This document shows positions 26,125 to 35,923 of a stretch of DNA of 64,000 nt, piece by piece. The position numbers and the translations under genes are program-made. Each line of letters begins with the position of its first letter. The first letter of the stretch is position 1. The notes beneath the pieces were generated by a model. The model was not told the origin of the DNA, ran no database searches, and saw nothing but the letters and a program-made list of their open reading frames with translations. Location: positions 3,606,001 through 3,670,000 of the forward strand of contig NZ_CP095071.1 in the NCBI RefSeq assembly GCF_022919575.1, in the 5' to 3' direction. This stretch comes from Gracilibacillus salinarum. GTDB taxonomy: Bacteria > Bacillota > Bacilli > Bacillales > Amphibacillaceae.

Positions 26125-26720
26125 ATGCGGATTGTGTTAGCGTTGTGACCACTTTGATATATTATGTGCTAGGAGACCTTCCACCAACTACGTCCTATGG
26201 GAACGCCTTCAGATAGGCTGCTAGTTGAGTAACTTCTCTGATGCCTTGCACTGAGGAAGTCTACTTCGAAGCGATACTTGTAGACACAGGTGCAGACGTA
26301 GTGGATCTTCAGCACCTTCCTGTTCTGCGGGTGGCCTACGCTGATGTATGGCTCCACAATTCATGCGACAGCTAGGAGATGGAGCACTATCTGCGAGATT
26401 TACATCTTAATTTGATGAAATAGATGACTGCTTTTTGCTGTTCCATGCGTTGTAGCACTTCCCTCAAGCGTAGGAAATAGGCGGAGACTCCCGTGGAATC
26501 AGCGCGAGCTGAAGATCCACTTCATTTGTGCCTGTGTCTTCTAGTATCGCTTCGAGGTAAGCTTCCTCGGCACAAGGCAGCTCAGATGTTATTTCAAGTA
26601 GTAGCCTTGCAGACCGCCGTGCCCACAGGACGCGGAGCCTATTTCCGGAGCTTTGCTGAGCAGATAAATTATATCAAAATGACCATTCTGCAATACAGCC
26701 ATTGTTCAATCACTTCGCTG
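26125..26720. repeat. Inverted-repeat element C (about 600 bp, head-to-head palindrome)
   Basis: The right arm (26465-26690) is nearly the reverse complement of element D (34975-35190): GGAGACTCCCGTGGAATCAG, GAAGATCCACTTCATTTGTG, GCTTCCTCGGCACAAGGCAG and CCACAGGACGCGGAG are shared. The left arm (26150-26330) is a diverged copy in the direct orientation (CTTCAGATAGGCTGCTAGTT, GTAGTGGATCTTCAGC). No gene seen in the 770-bp gap before the MoxR gene apart from the AT-rich promoter zone near 26810-26850. Confidence 0.65.
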
Positions 26721-26892
26721 TCACAGAAAGCAGATCGGTGTTTCATGTCAAACACGCTTTTTTGACAAAATCCCAACATTTTCATTCATTAGTTAGATTA
26801 ATCAGTAGGATTGTACCCTGCTAGTATAGTATAGTAATAGTTAAGTACTATTTTTTTAATTGCAGTTATCGAGTAGAACGGAGGCGGAAAAG

Positions 26893-27843
26893 ATGGAATA
26901 TCAGAAAGAAGTCGCGCAGATTTTGGAAAATATCGAAAAAGTGCTGATAGGAAAAGAACGAGAAGTTACCCTTAGTCTTGTCGCGCTGTTAACTGATGGG
27001 CATGTATTATTGGAGGATGTACCAGGTGTCGGTAAAACAATGATGGTACGTGCACTGTCCAAATCACTAGATTGTCAGTTTAAACGTATCCAGTTTACTC
27101 CTGATTTATTACCCTCTGATGTAACAGGTGTTTCTATATACAACCCAAAAGATATGGTGTTTGAATTCCGTAGCGGCCCTATCTTCGGGGATATCATTTT
27201 AGCGGATGAGATTAATAGAACGTCACCAAAGACACAATCCGCACTACTAGAAGCAATGGAAGAAATGAACGTAACGGTAGATGGAATGACGAAATCGTTA
27301 GAAAAGCCTTTCTTCGTCATGGCAACACAAAATCCAGTAGATTATGAAGGAACCTATCCGTTGCCTGAGGCACAACTTGACCGTTTCTTAATTAAGCTGA
27401 ACATGGGATATCCTAACGAAAACGATGAATTAGAGATGCTAAACAGAACGGATCGAGTTCATCCGATTGAGACTATTTCGCCGGTTATCAATAAAGCACA
27501 ATTATTGAAGATGCAAGAAGAGGCCAGCGATCTATATATGGATCAAACCGTAAAGCATTACATCGTTAAACTGGTATCTGCTACTCGGAACAGTCCATAT
27601 GTACAATTAGGTGTCAGTCCGCGTGGTTCCATTGCATTAATGAAAGCTGCCAAGGCTTACGCGTATATTCAGAATCGTGATTATGTCATTCCTGATGATG
27701 TCGTCTTCCTGGCACCTTTTGTACTGGCACACCGAGTTATTCTAAGACCGGAGGCGAAGTACGAAGGGATTACGCAATCGAAGCTGATCCATCAGATTTT
27801 AGAAGAAATTGATGTACCAGTGCGAAAGGAATTGCATGGATGA
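26893..27843 (+). CDS. yeaC: MoxR-family AAA+ ATPase (yeaC-like)
   Basis: 316 residues from the ATG at 26893, behind GGAGGCGG; the frame extends 11 codons up to a TTG without a ribosome site. Walker A VPGVGKT (K48) and Walker B ILADEINR, sensor ATQNPVDYEGTYPLPEAQLDRF. MoxR ATPases act as chaperones that activate a partner complex, typically the neighbouring DUF58/VWA protein. It overlaps the DUF58 gene by four bases (ATGA). Gene order from here to pbuG is the same as yeaC-yeaD-yebA-guaA-pbuG of B. subtilis. Confidence 0.92.
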   Translation: MEYQKEVAQILENIEKVLIGKEREVTLSLVALLTDGHVLLEDVPGVGKTMMVRALSKSLDCQFKRIQFTPDLLPSDVTGVSIYNPKDMVFEFRSGPIFGDIILADEINRTSPKTQSALLEAMEEMNVTVDGMTKSLEKPFFVMATQNPVDYEGTYPLPEAQLDRFLIKLNMGYPNENDELEMLNRTDRVHPIETISPVINKAQLLKMQEEASDLYMDQTVKHYIVKLVSATRNSPYVQLGVSPRGSIALMKAAKAYAYIQNRDYVIPDDVVFLAPFVLAHRVILRPEAKYEGITQSKLIHQILEEIDVPVRKELHG

Positions 27844-29111
27844 AGTTTGTCTTCAAGAAGTTCGTAAAAACGTTACAACTACTACTGTTATTAGGCATTT
27901 TGTTTGTTTTTGCCATGTTTCAAGGGGGCTTCGTCAGTTGGTTTCTCTTCTACAGCATGCTTCCGATTGTCATTTATATGATCATCATTCCCTTTTATCC
28001 CGTTCATAATTGGAAGGTAGCAAGAAAGTTGTCAGCGCGCTATACCGAAACAGGCGGAATGGTTGATGTAACCATCACCATAAAGAGAAGCTTTCGATTT
28101 CCTATTTTCTTTCTTGTTATAGAAGATCCATTACCAGACAGCTTAGACCATCAGGATCCCGGCAAAAAGAAATATCGGGACTTAAGTAATCCGGCATTCA
28201 TGCATCGAAAACGTATGGGCAAGCAAGTGGTTTACCCTGGTTTTAAAAAAAGTGTCACGATTACGTATACGTTAGACCACTTGCCTAGAGGGCTGCATCG
28301 CCTGCAGACCATTATGTTGAAAATTGGGGATCCATTTGGATTTGTTGAAGCTGATCATCATTTTGATGAGATAGATGAGTTGATTGTCTATCCATCTGTT
28401 CAGGATATGAAATGGCGTCACACTTCTATGAGTTTAGAGGAAGGAGCTGCATCCTCTACGGTGCATGACGAAAAAATAACAAATATTGTGTCGGGAGTTC
28501 GAGAATATATTCCAGGTGATCGCTTTTCATGGATTGATTGGAAGACAACGGCACGTAAAAATACAGTGATGACAAAAGAATTTGAGCAAGAGAAAGATTC
28601 CAATATCGCCGTCGTGCTCGATATTGGTGGTTTTCAAGATCTGCAGCCTCTGAGATTTGAAGCAGCTATTGAATGGACAGCTTCTGTACTGGAGGCGCTT
28701 CGAAAAAAGGGGCAAAATATCTCCTTCTATACCTTTGGCAAGCAGGCGAGATTCTTTTCGCATCAGCAATTACAATTTGAGTTTCCTGCCATTCAGCATT
28801 ATCTTACAACAGTCGAGCAAGAAACGGAAATTTCCTTAGCGGAGCAAATATCGGCACCATTAAATGAAATTGCCAAAGGCAGCATCGTATTGTTTGTTAT
28901 TCATGAATTAGATGAATTATTGATAGAACGTTTTGCCCACTGGAGAAATCAGGATTACCGCATATTCGTCTGCTATATTATCTCAGAGAAAGAACTGCGT
29001 ACAACAGAGACGAAATATGTTCAGCTTCTCCGGGCTAAACAAATTGCAGTTCAGGTTGTAACGGAACAACAACTAAGACAAGATCACTGGGAGGTGCATC
29101 CATCCAGATGA
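27840..29111 (+). CDS. yeaD: DUF58 domain protein (yeaD-like)
   Basis: 423 residues. Two TM helices at the N-terminus (about 8-50), then an Ig-like stretch and the DUF58 signature YIPGDRFSWIDWKTTARKN (about 221-239), followed by a von Willebrand A-like fold beginning AVVLDIGG. Coupled by ATGA overlaps on both sides with the MoxR and transglutaminase genes; the trio is thought to work as a membrane-bound complex, with exact role unknown. Confidence 0.9.
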   Translation: MKFVFKKFVKTLQLLLLLGILFVFAMFQGGFVSWFLFYSMLPIVIYMIIIPFYPVHNWKVARKLSARYTETGGMVDVTITIKRSFRFPIFFLVIEDPLPDSLDHQDPGKKKYRDLSNPAFMHRKRMGKQVVYPGFKKSVTITYTLDHLPRGLHRLQTIMLKIGDPFGFVEADHHFDEIDELIVYPSVQDMKWRHTSMSLEEGAASSTVHDEKITNIVSGVREYIPGDRFSWIDWKTTARKNTVMTKEFEQEKDSNIAVVLDIGGFQDLQPLRFEAAIEWTASVLEALRKKGQNISFYTFGKQARFFSHQQLQFEFPAIQHYLTTVEQETEISLAEQISAPLNEIAKGSIVLFVIHELDELLIERFAHWRNQDYRIFVCYIISEKELRTTETKYVQLLRAKQIAVQVVTEQQLRQDHWEVHPSR

Positions 29112-31318
29112 AAAAACAGTTTTCGTTGGAAACAGTCTCTACGTTTATTCTGCTATGTGCAGGATTCCTGTTGTTTTGGGAGTGGCTCAGACCATTAGAG
29201 CAAACAACGGATACAGGTAATTCTTACTTGTTCGTTATCTTTACAGCGATTTGTTTTGCGGTTTCTTTTTTTACCGAAAATAAAATTGCCCGATTTGCCG
29301 TGAAGCTAGTTTCGATGTTATTTGTGCTCGACTATTTGTTTGTAGATGCGCGGTTCTTATCATCGGAATGGGTCCAGTTCATGCAACTGGAATGGCAATT
29401 TAATTTAGAAATTATCTTCGAAAATAATATGGCGCAGATGACTGCCTTTTTTAGGAGTATGCTATTTCTTATTGTGTTATGGCTAATGAGTTACTTGCTT
29501 CATTACTGGTTTACGGTGGCGAATAAATTCTTCTTATTTGTTGTCCTGACCTTTTTCTATTTAGCGGTACTTGATACATTCACGGTCTATGATGCGCGTC
29601 TTGCCATTGTACGAACCTTTGTGATTTCCTTTGTTGTATTCGGTCTAAGTCGCTATGTTCACTTGATGAAGCAAGTAGAGAAGCGTAACTATAAGCAACA
29701 GGTAGTTGGGTGGATGCTGCCGATTATGTTGATTGTTGGCTTAGCAACCGCACTAGGGATTTATTCGCCAAAACCAGATCCGCAATGGCCGGATCCGGTG
29801 CCTTTCATTCAGAGTACTGCCGGTCATGTTGGTTTTAGTGGTGGGGTCCAGAAGGTTGGTTATGGGGAAGATGATTCCCGGCTGGGTGGATCATTTGTGC
29901 AGGACGATACCCCTGTATTTCGCGCGATTGCACATGATGATATCTATTGGCGGATTGAGACTAAGGACGTCTATACCGGAAAAGGCTGGGAGCGTTCCAC
30001 AGAATTAAATTATCAGCCACTGACCAATGGTATGATAGCAGATAACACGTTTCTCGTGGATCAGGTGGAGACAACAGCGTATCAAGGTCAAGTAGAACCA
30101 GTGGATAGTAATGCACTGACGAAAGCCGTATATCCATATGGCGTTCAGATGTTAAACACTTCTGGTCAAAGTCAGTTTTATATGGATGCGCAGTCTGGTT
30201 TAATAGAATCAGAATCAGCAGAAGAGAATATAGCACAAGCTTATTCCGTTCAGTACGAGGCGCCATCTTTTTCCGTAAATCAGTTGCAAGAGTTACCAAC
30301 AGATGATCCTGCTGCTATCCGTGATCAGTATTTGCAGTTGCCTAATAGTTTACCTGACAGAGTACGGGAGCTGGCAAGTGATATTACCGAGGGAGTAGAA
30401 ACCCGATATGAAAAAGCGCGGGCTATTGAAGGTTATTTCGCTGCAAATGGCTATCGATATCAGATTGAAGATGTATCTGTTCCTGAACGTGGAGAAGATT
30501 ATGTCGATCAATTTTTATTTGAGACGCAGATTGGCTACTGTGATAATTTCTCAACCTCGATGGTTGTGTTATTACGCTCGTTAGATATACCTGCCAGATG
30601 GGTTAAAGGTTTCACGGGCGGTTCAGAAATTATCGATCAACGCAATCTTCCTGAAGGCTACTCGACGTATGAAGTGACGAACAATAATGCCCATTCCTGG
30701 GTCGAAGTATATTTTCCAGGTACAGGCTGGGTTCCTTTTGAGCCTACCAGCGGTTTTAATAATCCGACTGATTTCTATCAAGAGGTAACCAGTGATGTCG
30801 ATGTAGATAATCCAGAGGAAGAGCAAACAGAAACAGAAGAGACGGAGCAAGAAGAAGCTGCAGAAGAACAAGAGCAAAAACAACAGTTAACAGAAGAAGA
30901 TGGAAGTGGCGATACGGCTGCAGCCGGACAGGATAATGGTGATGGCAATATGCGTTATTTATGGATCGCAGCAGCGCTAATCATCTTGGCAGTAACTGTA
31001 TTAGCTTATCTGAAGCGATATGAAATAAGAAATTGGTATATTTTGCGGAAATGGAGAAGATTAAGAGAGAAGTCGGAAGTAGAAGCAGCCTATTTGTATT
31101 TATTAGAGATCCTTGGTAAACAAGGCTTGAGAAGGAAAACCGGTCAAACATTAAGACAGTATGCAAATGAGGTAGATGAACACTTTGGTACTACCGCAAT
31201 GTCAACACTTACTGCTGCCTATGAAGAATATTTATATCGTAATCAAACGTCCATAGACAAGGATGAAAAACGGTTACAGGAACTTTTTGATGAGTTGAGT
31301 GATCAAATATTCGCTTGA
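29108..31318 (+). CDS. yebA: Membrane transglutaminase-like protein (TgpA/YebA type)
   Basis: 736 residues. Five or six N-terminal TM helices (about 10-215), an extracytoplasmic DUF3488/transglutaminase core with Cys in QIGYCDNFSTSM (about 478) and His in NNNAHSWVEV (about 527); the third position reads GWVPFEPT, with Glu where many homologues have Asp. Then a Glu/Gln-rich linker, one more TM helix (about 618-638) and a C-terminal DUF4129 cytosolic domain. It probably modifies or cleaves an envelope protein; the substrate is unknown. Ends just inside the guaA promoter. Confidence 0.9.
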   Translation: MKKQFSLETVSTFILLCAGFLLFWEWLRPLEQTTDTGNSYLFVIFTAICFAVSFFTENKIARFAVKLVSMLFVLDYLFVDARFLSSEWVQFMQLEWQFNLEIIFENNMAQMTAFFRSMLFLIVLWLMSYLLHYWFTVANKFFLFVVLTFFYLAVLDTFTVYDARLAIVRTFVISFVVFGLSRYVHLMKQVEKRNYKQQVVGWMLPIMLIVGLATALGIYSPKPDPQWPDPVPFIQSTAGHVGFSGGVQKVGYGEDDSRLGGSFVQDDTPVFRAIAHDDIYWRIETKDVYTGKGWERSTELNYQPLTNGMIADNTFLVDQVETTAYQGQVEPVDSNALTKAVYPYGVQMLNTSGQSQFYMDAQSGLIESESAEENIAQAYSVQYEAPSFSVNQLQELPTDDPAAIRDQYLQLPNSLPDRVRELASDITEGVETRYEKARAIEGYFAANGYRYQIEDVSVPERGEDYVDQFLFETQIGYCDNFSTSMVVLLRSLDIPARWVKGFTGGSEIIDQRNLPEGYSTYEVTNNNAHSWVEVYFPGTGWVPFEPTSGFNNPTDFYQEVTSDVDVDNPEEEQTETEETEQEEAAEEQEQKQQLTEEDGSGDTAAAGQDNGDGNMRYLWIAAALIILAVTVLAYLKRYEIRNWYILRKWRRLREKSEVEAAYLYLLEILGKQGLRRKTGQTLRQYANEVDEHFGTTAMSTLTAAYEEYLYRNQTSIDKDEKRLQELFDELSDQIFA

Positions 31319-31343
31319 CCAGGCTAATATCGATTGATAGAAT
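31315..31343 (+). promoter_or_regulatory. guaA promoter
   Basis: TTGACC (31315-31320), a 17-base spacer and TAGAAT (31338-31343), overlapping the yebA stop codon. A second, extended -10-like TGCTATACT lies at 31367-31375. Confidence 0.65.
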
Positions 31344-31418
31344 AGATAAAAATTAAAGCGTGCCGCTGCTATACTTGTTGTGCGCATAGAAATCGATGCA
31401 GTATTTCCCTGCATCATT

Positions 31419-31493
31419 CACCTTCATATAGGTTTGAGAATAAGGCTCGAATGTTTCTACCAGAACACCATAAATGTTCAGGACTATGAAGGC
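31419..31493 (+). promoter_or_regulatory. Purine (guanine-type) riboswitch in the guaA leader
   Basis: P1 arms CCTTCATATA/TATGAAGG enclose the conserved core GTTTCTACCAGAACACC and GGACTATG. The C before TATG is the specificity base (C74) of guanine aptamers; adenine aptamers have U. Hypoxanthine or guanine binding should favour the downstream terminator. Confidence 0.93.
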
Positions 31494-31510
31494 GGAGGTC
31501 TTGCGGGATT

Positions 31511-31548
31511 TCTGCCTTTCTGATTTTTAAAGAAAGGCAGATTTTTAT
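31511..31548 (+). terminator. Riboswitch-controlled terminator before guaA
   Basis: CTGCCTTTCT and AGAAAGGCAG (31531-31540) form a 10-bp stem with a T-rich tail. Expression platform of the aptamer. A further small hairpin (CTCGG/CCGAG, about 31602-31618) lies nearer guaA. Confidence 0.88.
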
Positions 31549-31676
31549 TTCTATGAAACAGTGATGCAATGATAGGATGAAATGAAAGTAATCGACTTAA
31601 GGCTCGGCAGTAACCGAGTTCCTTTCGCACGTTTTCTGATGGGTGAGTTGAACTGATAATAGAAGGAGTGGACAAC

Positions 31677-33215
31677 TTGGAAGTAAACAATGAAATGATT
31701 TTGGTTTTAGATTTTGGAAGTCAGTACAATCAGTTAATTACACGACGTATACGTGAATTTGGAGTCTATAGTGAGTTACATTCACATCGATTAACGATAG
31801 AGGAGATCAAAGATATAAATCCAAAAGGAATTATTTTGTCTGGTGGTCCTCACAGCGTATATGGAGAAAATAGCTTCCGTTGTGATGAGCGAATTTTTGA
31901 TCTTGGTATTCCTGTGCTAGGTATTTGCTATGGTATGCAATTAATGACGCATCATTTTGGTGGTGTAGTAGAACGTGCGAACCAGCGAGAATATGGTAAG
32001 GCGGATATTCACGTGAAAGAAGGATCGCTTTTATTTGAAGGTACACCAATGGAACAAGTCGTATGGATGAGCCATAGCGATAAAATTATTGAAGCTCCAA
32101 AAGACTTCGATATAGAAGCAACCAGTTCTTCCACGCCAGTTGCAGCGATGAGTAATAAAGAAAAACAATTATACGGTGTACAGTTCCACCCGGAAGTACG
32201 TAATACGGAGTATGGCAATGATTTGTTGAAGGCCTTCGTATTCCAGGCTTGTCAATGTACAGGTGACTGGACAATGGCGAACTTCATTGACATGGAAGTT
32301 GACAAGATCAGAGACAAAGTTGGCGATCGTAATGTATTATGTGCATTAAGCGGTGGGGTCGATTCTTCTGTAGTAGCAGCACTAATTCATAAAGCGATTG
32401 GTGACCAGTTAACGTGTATTTTTGTCGATCATGGTTTATTGCGTAAGAATGAAGGAGATACCGTGATGCACACGTTCCGTGATGATTTTCATATGAACAT
32501 TATCAGAGTAAATGCACAGGAACGTTTTCTTACTAAATTAGAAGGTGTTTCTGATCCGGAACAAAAGCGTAAAATTATCGGTAACGAATTTATTTATGTC
32601 TTCGATGATGAAGCAGCGAAACTGGAAAACATGGATTTCTTAGCGCAAGGTACGCTTTATACGGACATTGTAGAGAGTGGGACAGAAACGGCACAAACAA
32701 TTAAATCACACCATAATGTTGGTGGGTTACCGGAAGATATGCAGTTTGAATTGATTGAACCGTTAAATACGTTGTTCAAGGATGAAGTACGTGCATTGGG
32801 TACAGAATTAGGTGTTCCAGATGAGATCGTTTGGCGTCAGCCATTCCCTGGACCTGGACTAGGTATTCGTGTATTAGGTGAAATTACACCAGAAAAAGTC
32901 GAGATTGTTCGTGAATCAGATGCGATCCTCCGTGAAGAAATTCAAAAGGCAGGATTAGATCGTGATATTTGGCAATATTTCACGGTATTACCGGACATTC
33001 GCAGTGTAGGTGTTATGGGAGATGCGCGTACCTATGATTATGCGATCGGGATCCGCGCTGTAACATCAATTGATGGGATGACATCTGACTGGGCACGTAT
33101 TCCTTGGGATGTATTGGAGAAAATCTCTGTACGCTTAGTGAATGAAGTAGATCATATTAATCGAGTGCTGTATGATGTGACAAGTAAGCCGCCTGCAACA
33201 ATTGAATGGGAATAA
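31677..33215 (+). CDS. guaA: GMP synthase (glutamine-hydrolysing)
   Basis: 512 residues starting at TTG 31677, 8 bases after AAGGAG; the GTG at 31668 overlaps that site. N-terminal class I glutamine amidotransferase with the Cys nucleophile in GICYGMQL and His-Pro-Glu in FHPEV; then the ATP pyrophosphatase P-loop SGGVDSSVV and the C-terminal dimerisation domain. Converts XMP to GMP with glutamine and ATP, the last step of GMP synthesis. Expression controlled by the guanine riboswitch in its leader. Confidence 0.97.
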   Translation: MEVNNEMILVLDFGSQYNQLITRRIREFGVYSELHSHRLTIEEIKDINPKGIILSGGPHSVYGENSFRCDERIFDLGIPVLGICYGMQLMTHHFGGVVERANQREYGKADIHVKEGSLLFEGTPMEQVVWMSHSDKIIEAPKDFDIEATSSSTPVAAMSNKEKQLYGVQFHPEVRNTEYGNDLLKAFVFQACQCTGDWTMANFIDMEVDKIRDKVGDRNVLCALSGGVDSSVVAALIHKAIGDQLTCIFVDHGLLRKNEGDTVMHTFRDDFHMNIIRVNAQERFLTKLEGVSDPEQKRKIIGNEFIYVFDDEAAKLENMDFLAQGTLYTDIVESGTETAQTIKSHHNVGGLPEDMQFELIEPLNTLFKDEVRALGTELGVPDEIVWRQPFPGPGLGIRVLGEITPEKVEIVRESDAILREEIQKAGLDRDIWQYFTVLPDIRSVGVMGDARTYDYAIGIRAVTSIDGMTSDWARIPWDVLEKISVRLVNEVDHINRVLYDVTSKPPATIEWE

Positions 33216-33221
33216 TATCTA

Positions 33222-33262
33222 AATACGAACAATAAAATAAAATAATTTAAAAATATTCGTCT
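33222..33262 (+). promoter_or_regulatory. PurBox pair (PurR operator) upstream of pbuG
   Basis: CGAAC at 33226-33230 and the inverted ATTCG at 33255-33259 are separated by 24 bases, and a -35 box follows 9 bases later. As I recall it, the B. subtilis pur control region has the same 24-base spacing between its CGAAC and GTTCG boxes. Box sequences deviate at one or two positions from AWWWCCGAACWWT. Confidence 0.65.
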
Positions 33263-33268
33263 TTTATC

Positions 33269-33297
33269 TTGACTAATAGAAGATAGGCTAGTAATAT
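33269..33297 (+). promoter_or_regulatory. pbuG promoter
   Basis: TTGACT (33269-33274), 17-base spacer, TAATAT (33292-33297). Confidence 0.85.
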
Positions 33298-33327
33298 AAG
33301 TATGTACTTATTCTAAAAGCACATAAC

Positions 33328-33403
33328 ATTCGTCGTATAATATTGGGAATATGGCCCAAGAGTTTCTACCAGAGCACCGCAAATTGCTCTGACTACGAGG
33401 AGG
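33328..33403 (+). promoter_or_regulatory. Purine (guanine-type) riboswitch in the pbuG leader
   Basis: TCGTCGTATAA opens the aptamer, GTTTCTACCAGAGCACCGCAA forms the conserved J2/3 and L3 and GACTACGAGGA closes P1. The C in GACTACG marks guanine/hypoxanthine specificity. Confidence 0.93.
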
Positions 33404-33453
33404 TTGTAAGTTACTAGACCTATTTTCAAAAAAGTGACTTCTCCGAATTGTAT

Positions 33454-33489
33454 CGAACACTCTTGACATACTAAGAGTGTTCTTTTTTT
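33454..33489 (+). terminator. Riboswitch-controlled terminator before pbuG
   Basis: GAACACTCTT (33455-33464) and AAGAGTGTTC (33473-33482) form a 10-bp stem followed by seven T. Confidence 0.92.
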
Positions 33490-33518
33490 ACGACCGATGA
33501 AAAGGGGAGATATATAAG

Positions 33519-34820
33519 ATGAAGAAGTTTTTTGAATTTGACCGTTTAGGTACAAATTATCGTACAGAGTCGGTTGCGGGGTTAACAACGTTCCTGGCAA
33601 TGGCATATATTTTGTTTGTAAATCCATCCATCTTGGCTGCAGAAGGTACAGGAATGGATGCAGGTGCGGTATTCGTGGCAACAGCATTAGCAGCAGCTGT
33701 CGGTACAGCGATTATGGCTTTGGTAGCTAAATATCCAATCGCTCTTGCACCAGGTATGGGATTAAATGCATTCTTTACGTACACTGTAGTATTTACGTAC
33801 GGTATTCCGTGGGAAACAGCTTTAGCAGGTGTGTTCGTTTCTGGACTTATCTTTATTGTCTTAACGTTAACAGGTCTTCGTGAGAAAGTAATCAATGCTA
33901 TTCCAGCTCCATTAAAATTGGCAGTAGGTGCAGGGATCGGGTTGTTTATCGCATTTGTTGGATTCCAGAATGTAAATCTAATTGTTCCAGATGAAGGAAC
34001 TGTTGTTGCATTAGGTGATTTAACAGAACCCTCTACATTACTCGCGGTTTTCGGTATTTTTGTTACAGTTATTTTAATTACAATGGGATTAAAAGGTGGC
34101 GTATTCTACGGAATGGTCATCACAGCAATTGTAGGAATGATTTTTGGTGTAGTTCCAGTACCTCATGCTATAGTTGGAGAAGTACCTAGCTTAGCGCCAA
34201 CATTCGGTGCAGCATTTACGAATTTTGGTGATGTATTCACAGTGCAGATGTTAGTGGTAATCTTAACGTTCTTATTCGTAGACTTTTTTGATACAGCTGG
34301 TACGTTAGTGGCGGTTGCAACCAAAGCTGGATTAATGAAAGATAACAAGCTTCCAAGAGCAGGAAAAGCATTGTTCGCGGATTCTGCTGCGACAGTAGTA
34401 GGTGCGACACTTGGTACATCAACGACTACATCATACGTAGAGTCTGCAACAGGTGTTGGTGCCGGTGGACGTTCTGGTTTTACTTCACTTGTAACAGCTG
34501 GACTTTTCTTGTTAGCAATCTTCTTCTCGCCGTTATTAGACGTTGTAACAAGCGCAGTAACAGCTCCGGCATTAATCGTTGTAGGGGTCATGATGGCTTC
34601 ATCGTTAAAAGACATCCCTTGGGATCAATTCGAAATTGCAGTACCGGCATTTTTAACAGTAGTCATGATGCCACTTGCATACAGCATTGCAACAGGTATC
34701 GCAGTAGGCTTCATCTTCTATCCGATTACAATGGTTGCCAAAGGGCGAGCAAAAGAAGTTCATCCGATTATGTGGGGACTATTCGTTGTCTTTATTGGTT
34801 ATTTAGGGTTTATCCATTAA
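33519..34820 (+). CDS. pbuG: Guanine/hypoxanthine permease (NCS2, AzgA type)
   Basis: 433 residues, AAAAGGGGAG upstream. NCS2/AzgA transporter with TFLAMAYILFVNP, PGMGLNAFFTYTVV, DFFDTAGTLVAVA and TSTTTSYVESATGVGAGGRSG, about 12-14 membrane segments. Imports guanine and hypoxanthine by proton symport. Control by both a PurBox pair and a guanine riboswitch, and its place after guaA, support the symbol. Confidence 0.94.
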   Translation: MKKFFEFDRLGTNYRTESVAGLTTFLAMAYILFVNPSILAAEGTGMDAGAVFVATALAAAVGTAIMALVAKYPIALAPGMGLNAFFTYTVVFTYGIPWETALAGVFVSGLIFIVLTLTGLREKVINAIPAPLKLAVGAGIGLFIAFVGFQNVNLIVPDEGTVVALGDLTEPSTLLAVFGIFVTVILITMGLKGGVFYGMVITAIVGMIFGVVPVPHAIVGEVPSLAPTFGAAFTNFGDVFTVQMLVVILTFLFVDFFDTAGTLVAVATKAGLMKDNKLPRAGKALFADSAATVVGATLGTSTTTSYVESATGVGAGGRSGFTSLVTAGLFLLAIFFSPLLDVVTSAVTAPALIVVGVMMASSLKDIPWDQFEIAVPAFLTVVMMPLAYSIATGIAVGFIFYPITMVAKGRAKEVHPIMWGLFVVFIGYLGFIH

Positions 34821-34837
34821 GAAAATAAACAGAGTAA

Positions 34838-34868
34838 GACCAAATCAATTATGATTTGGTCTTTTTTT
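34838..34868 (+). terminator. Terminator after pbuG
   Basis: GACCAAATCA and TGATTTGGTC with a short loop, then seven T. Confidence 0.92.
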
Positions 34869-34901
34869 AGTCAGGAAAGTATTAAAGTGCAGTCACAGCA
34901 G

Positions 34902-35395
34902 TAATCATATGGAACATAAAGCTGAGTTCCTCAAATGTGGATTATGAAAAGTGGAACTGTCTGACATTGTGGTAATTTTGATATATTTTATCTGCTCAGC
35001 AAAGCTCCGGAAATAGGCTCCGCGTCCTGTGGGCACGGCTTCAGCTAGGCTACTACTTGAAATAACATCTGAGCTGCCTTGTGCCGAGGAAGCTTACCTC
35101 GAAGCGATACTAGAAGACACAGGCACAAATGAAGTGGATCTTCAGCTCGCGCTGATTCCACGGGAGTCTCCGCCTATTTCCTACGCTTATTGGAAGTGCT
35201 AAAACGTATAGAACAGCTAAAAGCAGTGGTTCTAAGCAATGTATTTCATCAATTAATGTGTAAACCTTCCAAATAGCGCTTCATATCCTAGTTGTCGCAT
35301 CAATTGTGAAGCTGTATCTTAGCACATTAAATATCTCAATATGGATACTCGGCTAGCAATGGCTAGTTGTCATAATCCATATTATAGATAATTCA
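34902..35395. repeat. Inverted-repeat element D (about 495 bp)
   Basis: The left end AATCATATGGAACATAAAG and GTGGATTATGAAAAGTGG match elements A and B; the right end CATAATCCATATTATAG (35371-35387) is its inverted partner. The body (TCAGCAAAGCTCCGGAAATA, CTCCGCGTCCTGTGGGCAC, GTGGATCTTCAGCTCGCG) matches element C in reverse. From 35396 to 35595 I see only AT-rich sequence that should contain the promoter of the next gene. Confidence 0.7.
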
Positions 35396-35595
35396 GTTAT
35401 TTCTTGGTAATATATTCTGGTATATTATGTTAAAATAAGGATGAACATGATAACGCTGTCGTCAGGGATATGTATATAATCACTTCAGAAAAGCATTATA
35501 CAATATCTAGCAAGAATTTAAATTTCGATGGGAAAATGTAGAAAGATGAGTGAATCAAAGCAACAATTTAGTCTAAAACAAGGGGAATTATATTC

Positions 35596-35904
35596 ATGGA
35601 AAGTAAGTTGAAAAAATCAGGTTTTTACGGCTTTTTGCTCGGAGTGGCATTAGCCATTTTGTTTGTTGATTATAAAGAGGTAACACAGGTGCATAATGGT
35701 GCTTCGATAACGACATATAAACCGGTGGTAGAATACGTCATATCGATTTTGCGTCTTGGAGTGATCGGTGCATTTATTGGTTTGTTTACTGGATGGCAAC
35801 GATATGAAAGAAAGACTGAAAAGACGCAAGGATCTCATTATCTTTTAGTGTTTTTTTCCGTTTTTATTGTCTCTATAATTTTTATGACTATATTTAATTG
35901 GTAA
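35596..35904 (+). CDS. Hypothetical small membrane protein (102 aa)
   Basis: AAGGGGAA lies 9 bases before the ATG. Three hydrophobic helices (about 9-27, 47-68, 82-100) with short charged loops; the middle loop has TGWQRYERK. Family not recognised. First gene of the accessory block between pbuG and yebE, 19 bases before the nucleotidyltransferase gene and probably co-transcribed with it. Confidence 0.7.
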   Translation: MESKLKKSGFYGFLLGVALAILFVDYKEVTQVHNGASITTYKPVVEYVISILRLGVIGAFIGLFTGWQRYERKTEKTQGSHYLLVFFSVFIVSIIFMTIFNW

Positions 35905-35923
35905 TAGTAAAAGGAGAGGTATA

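Noticed and set aside
26493-26765. 90-codon plus-strand frame before the MoxR gene
   Set aside because: It lies in inverted-repeat element C, has no ribosome site and no protein-like composition.
31280-31313. PurBox pair upstream of guaA
   Set aside because: An ATTCG is present near the -35, but the partner box 24 bases upstream is only GGAAC at the wrong spacing; too weak to report.
34163-34615. 150-codon minus-strand frame inside pbuG
   Set aside because: Shadow of the strongly conserved pbuG coding frame, with no ribosome site.
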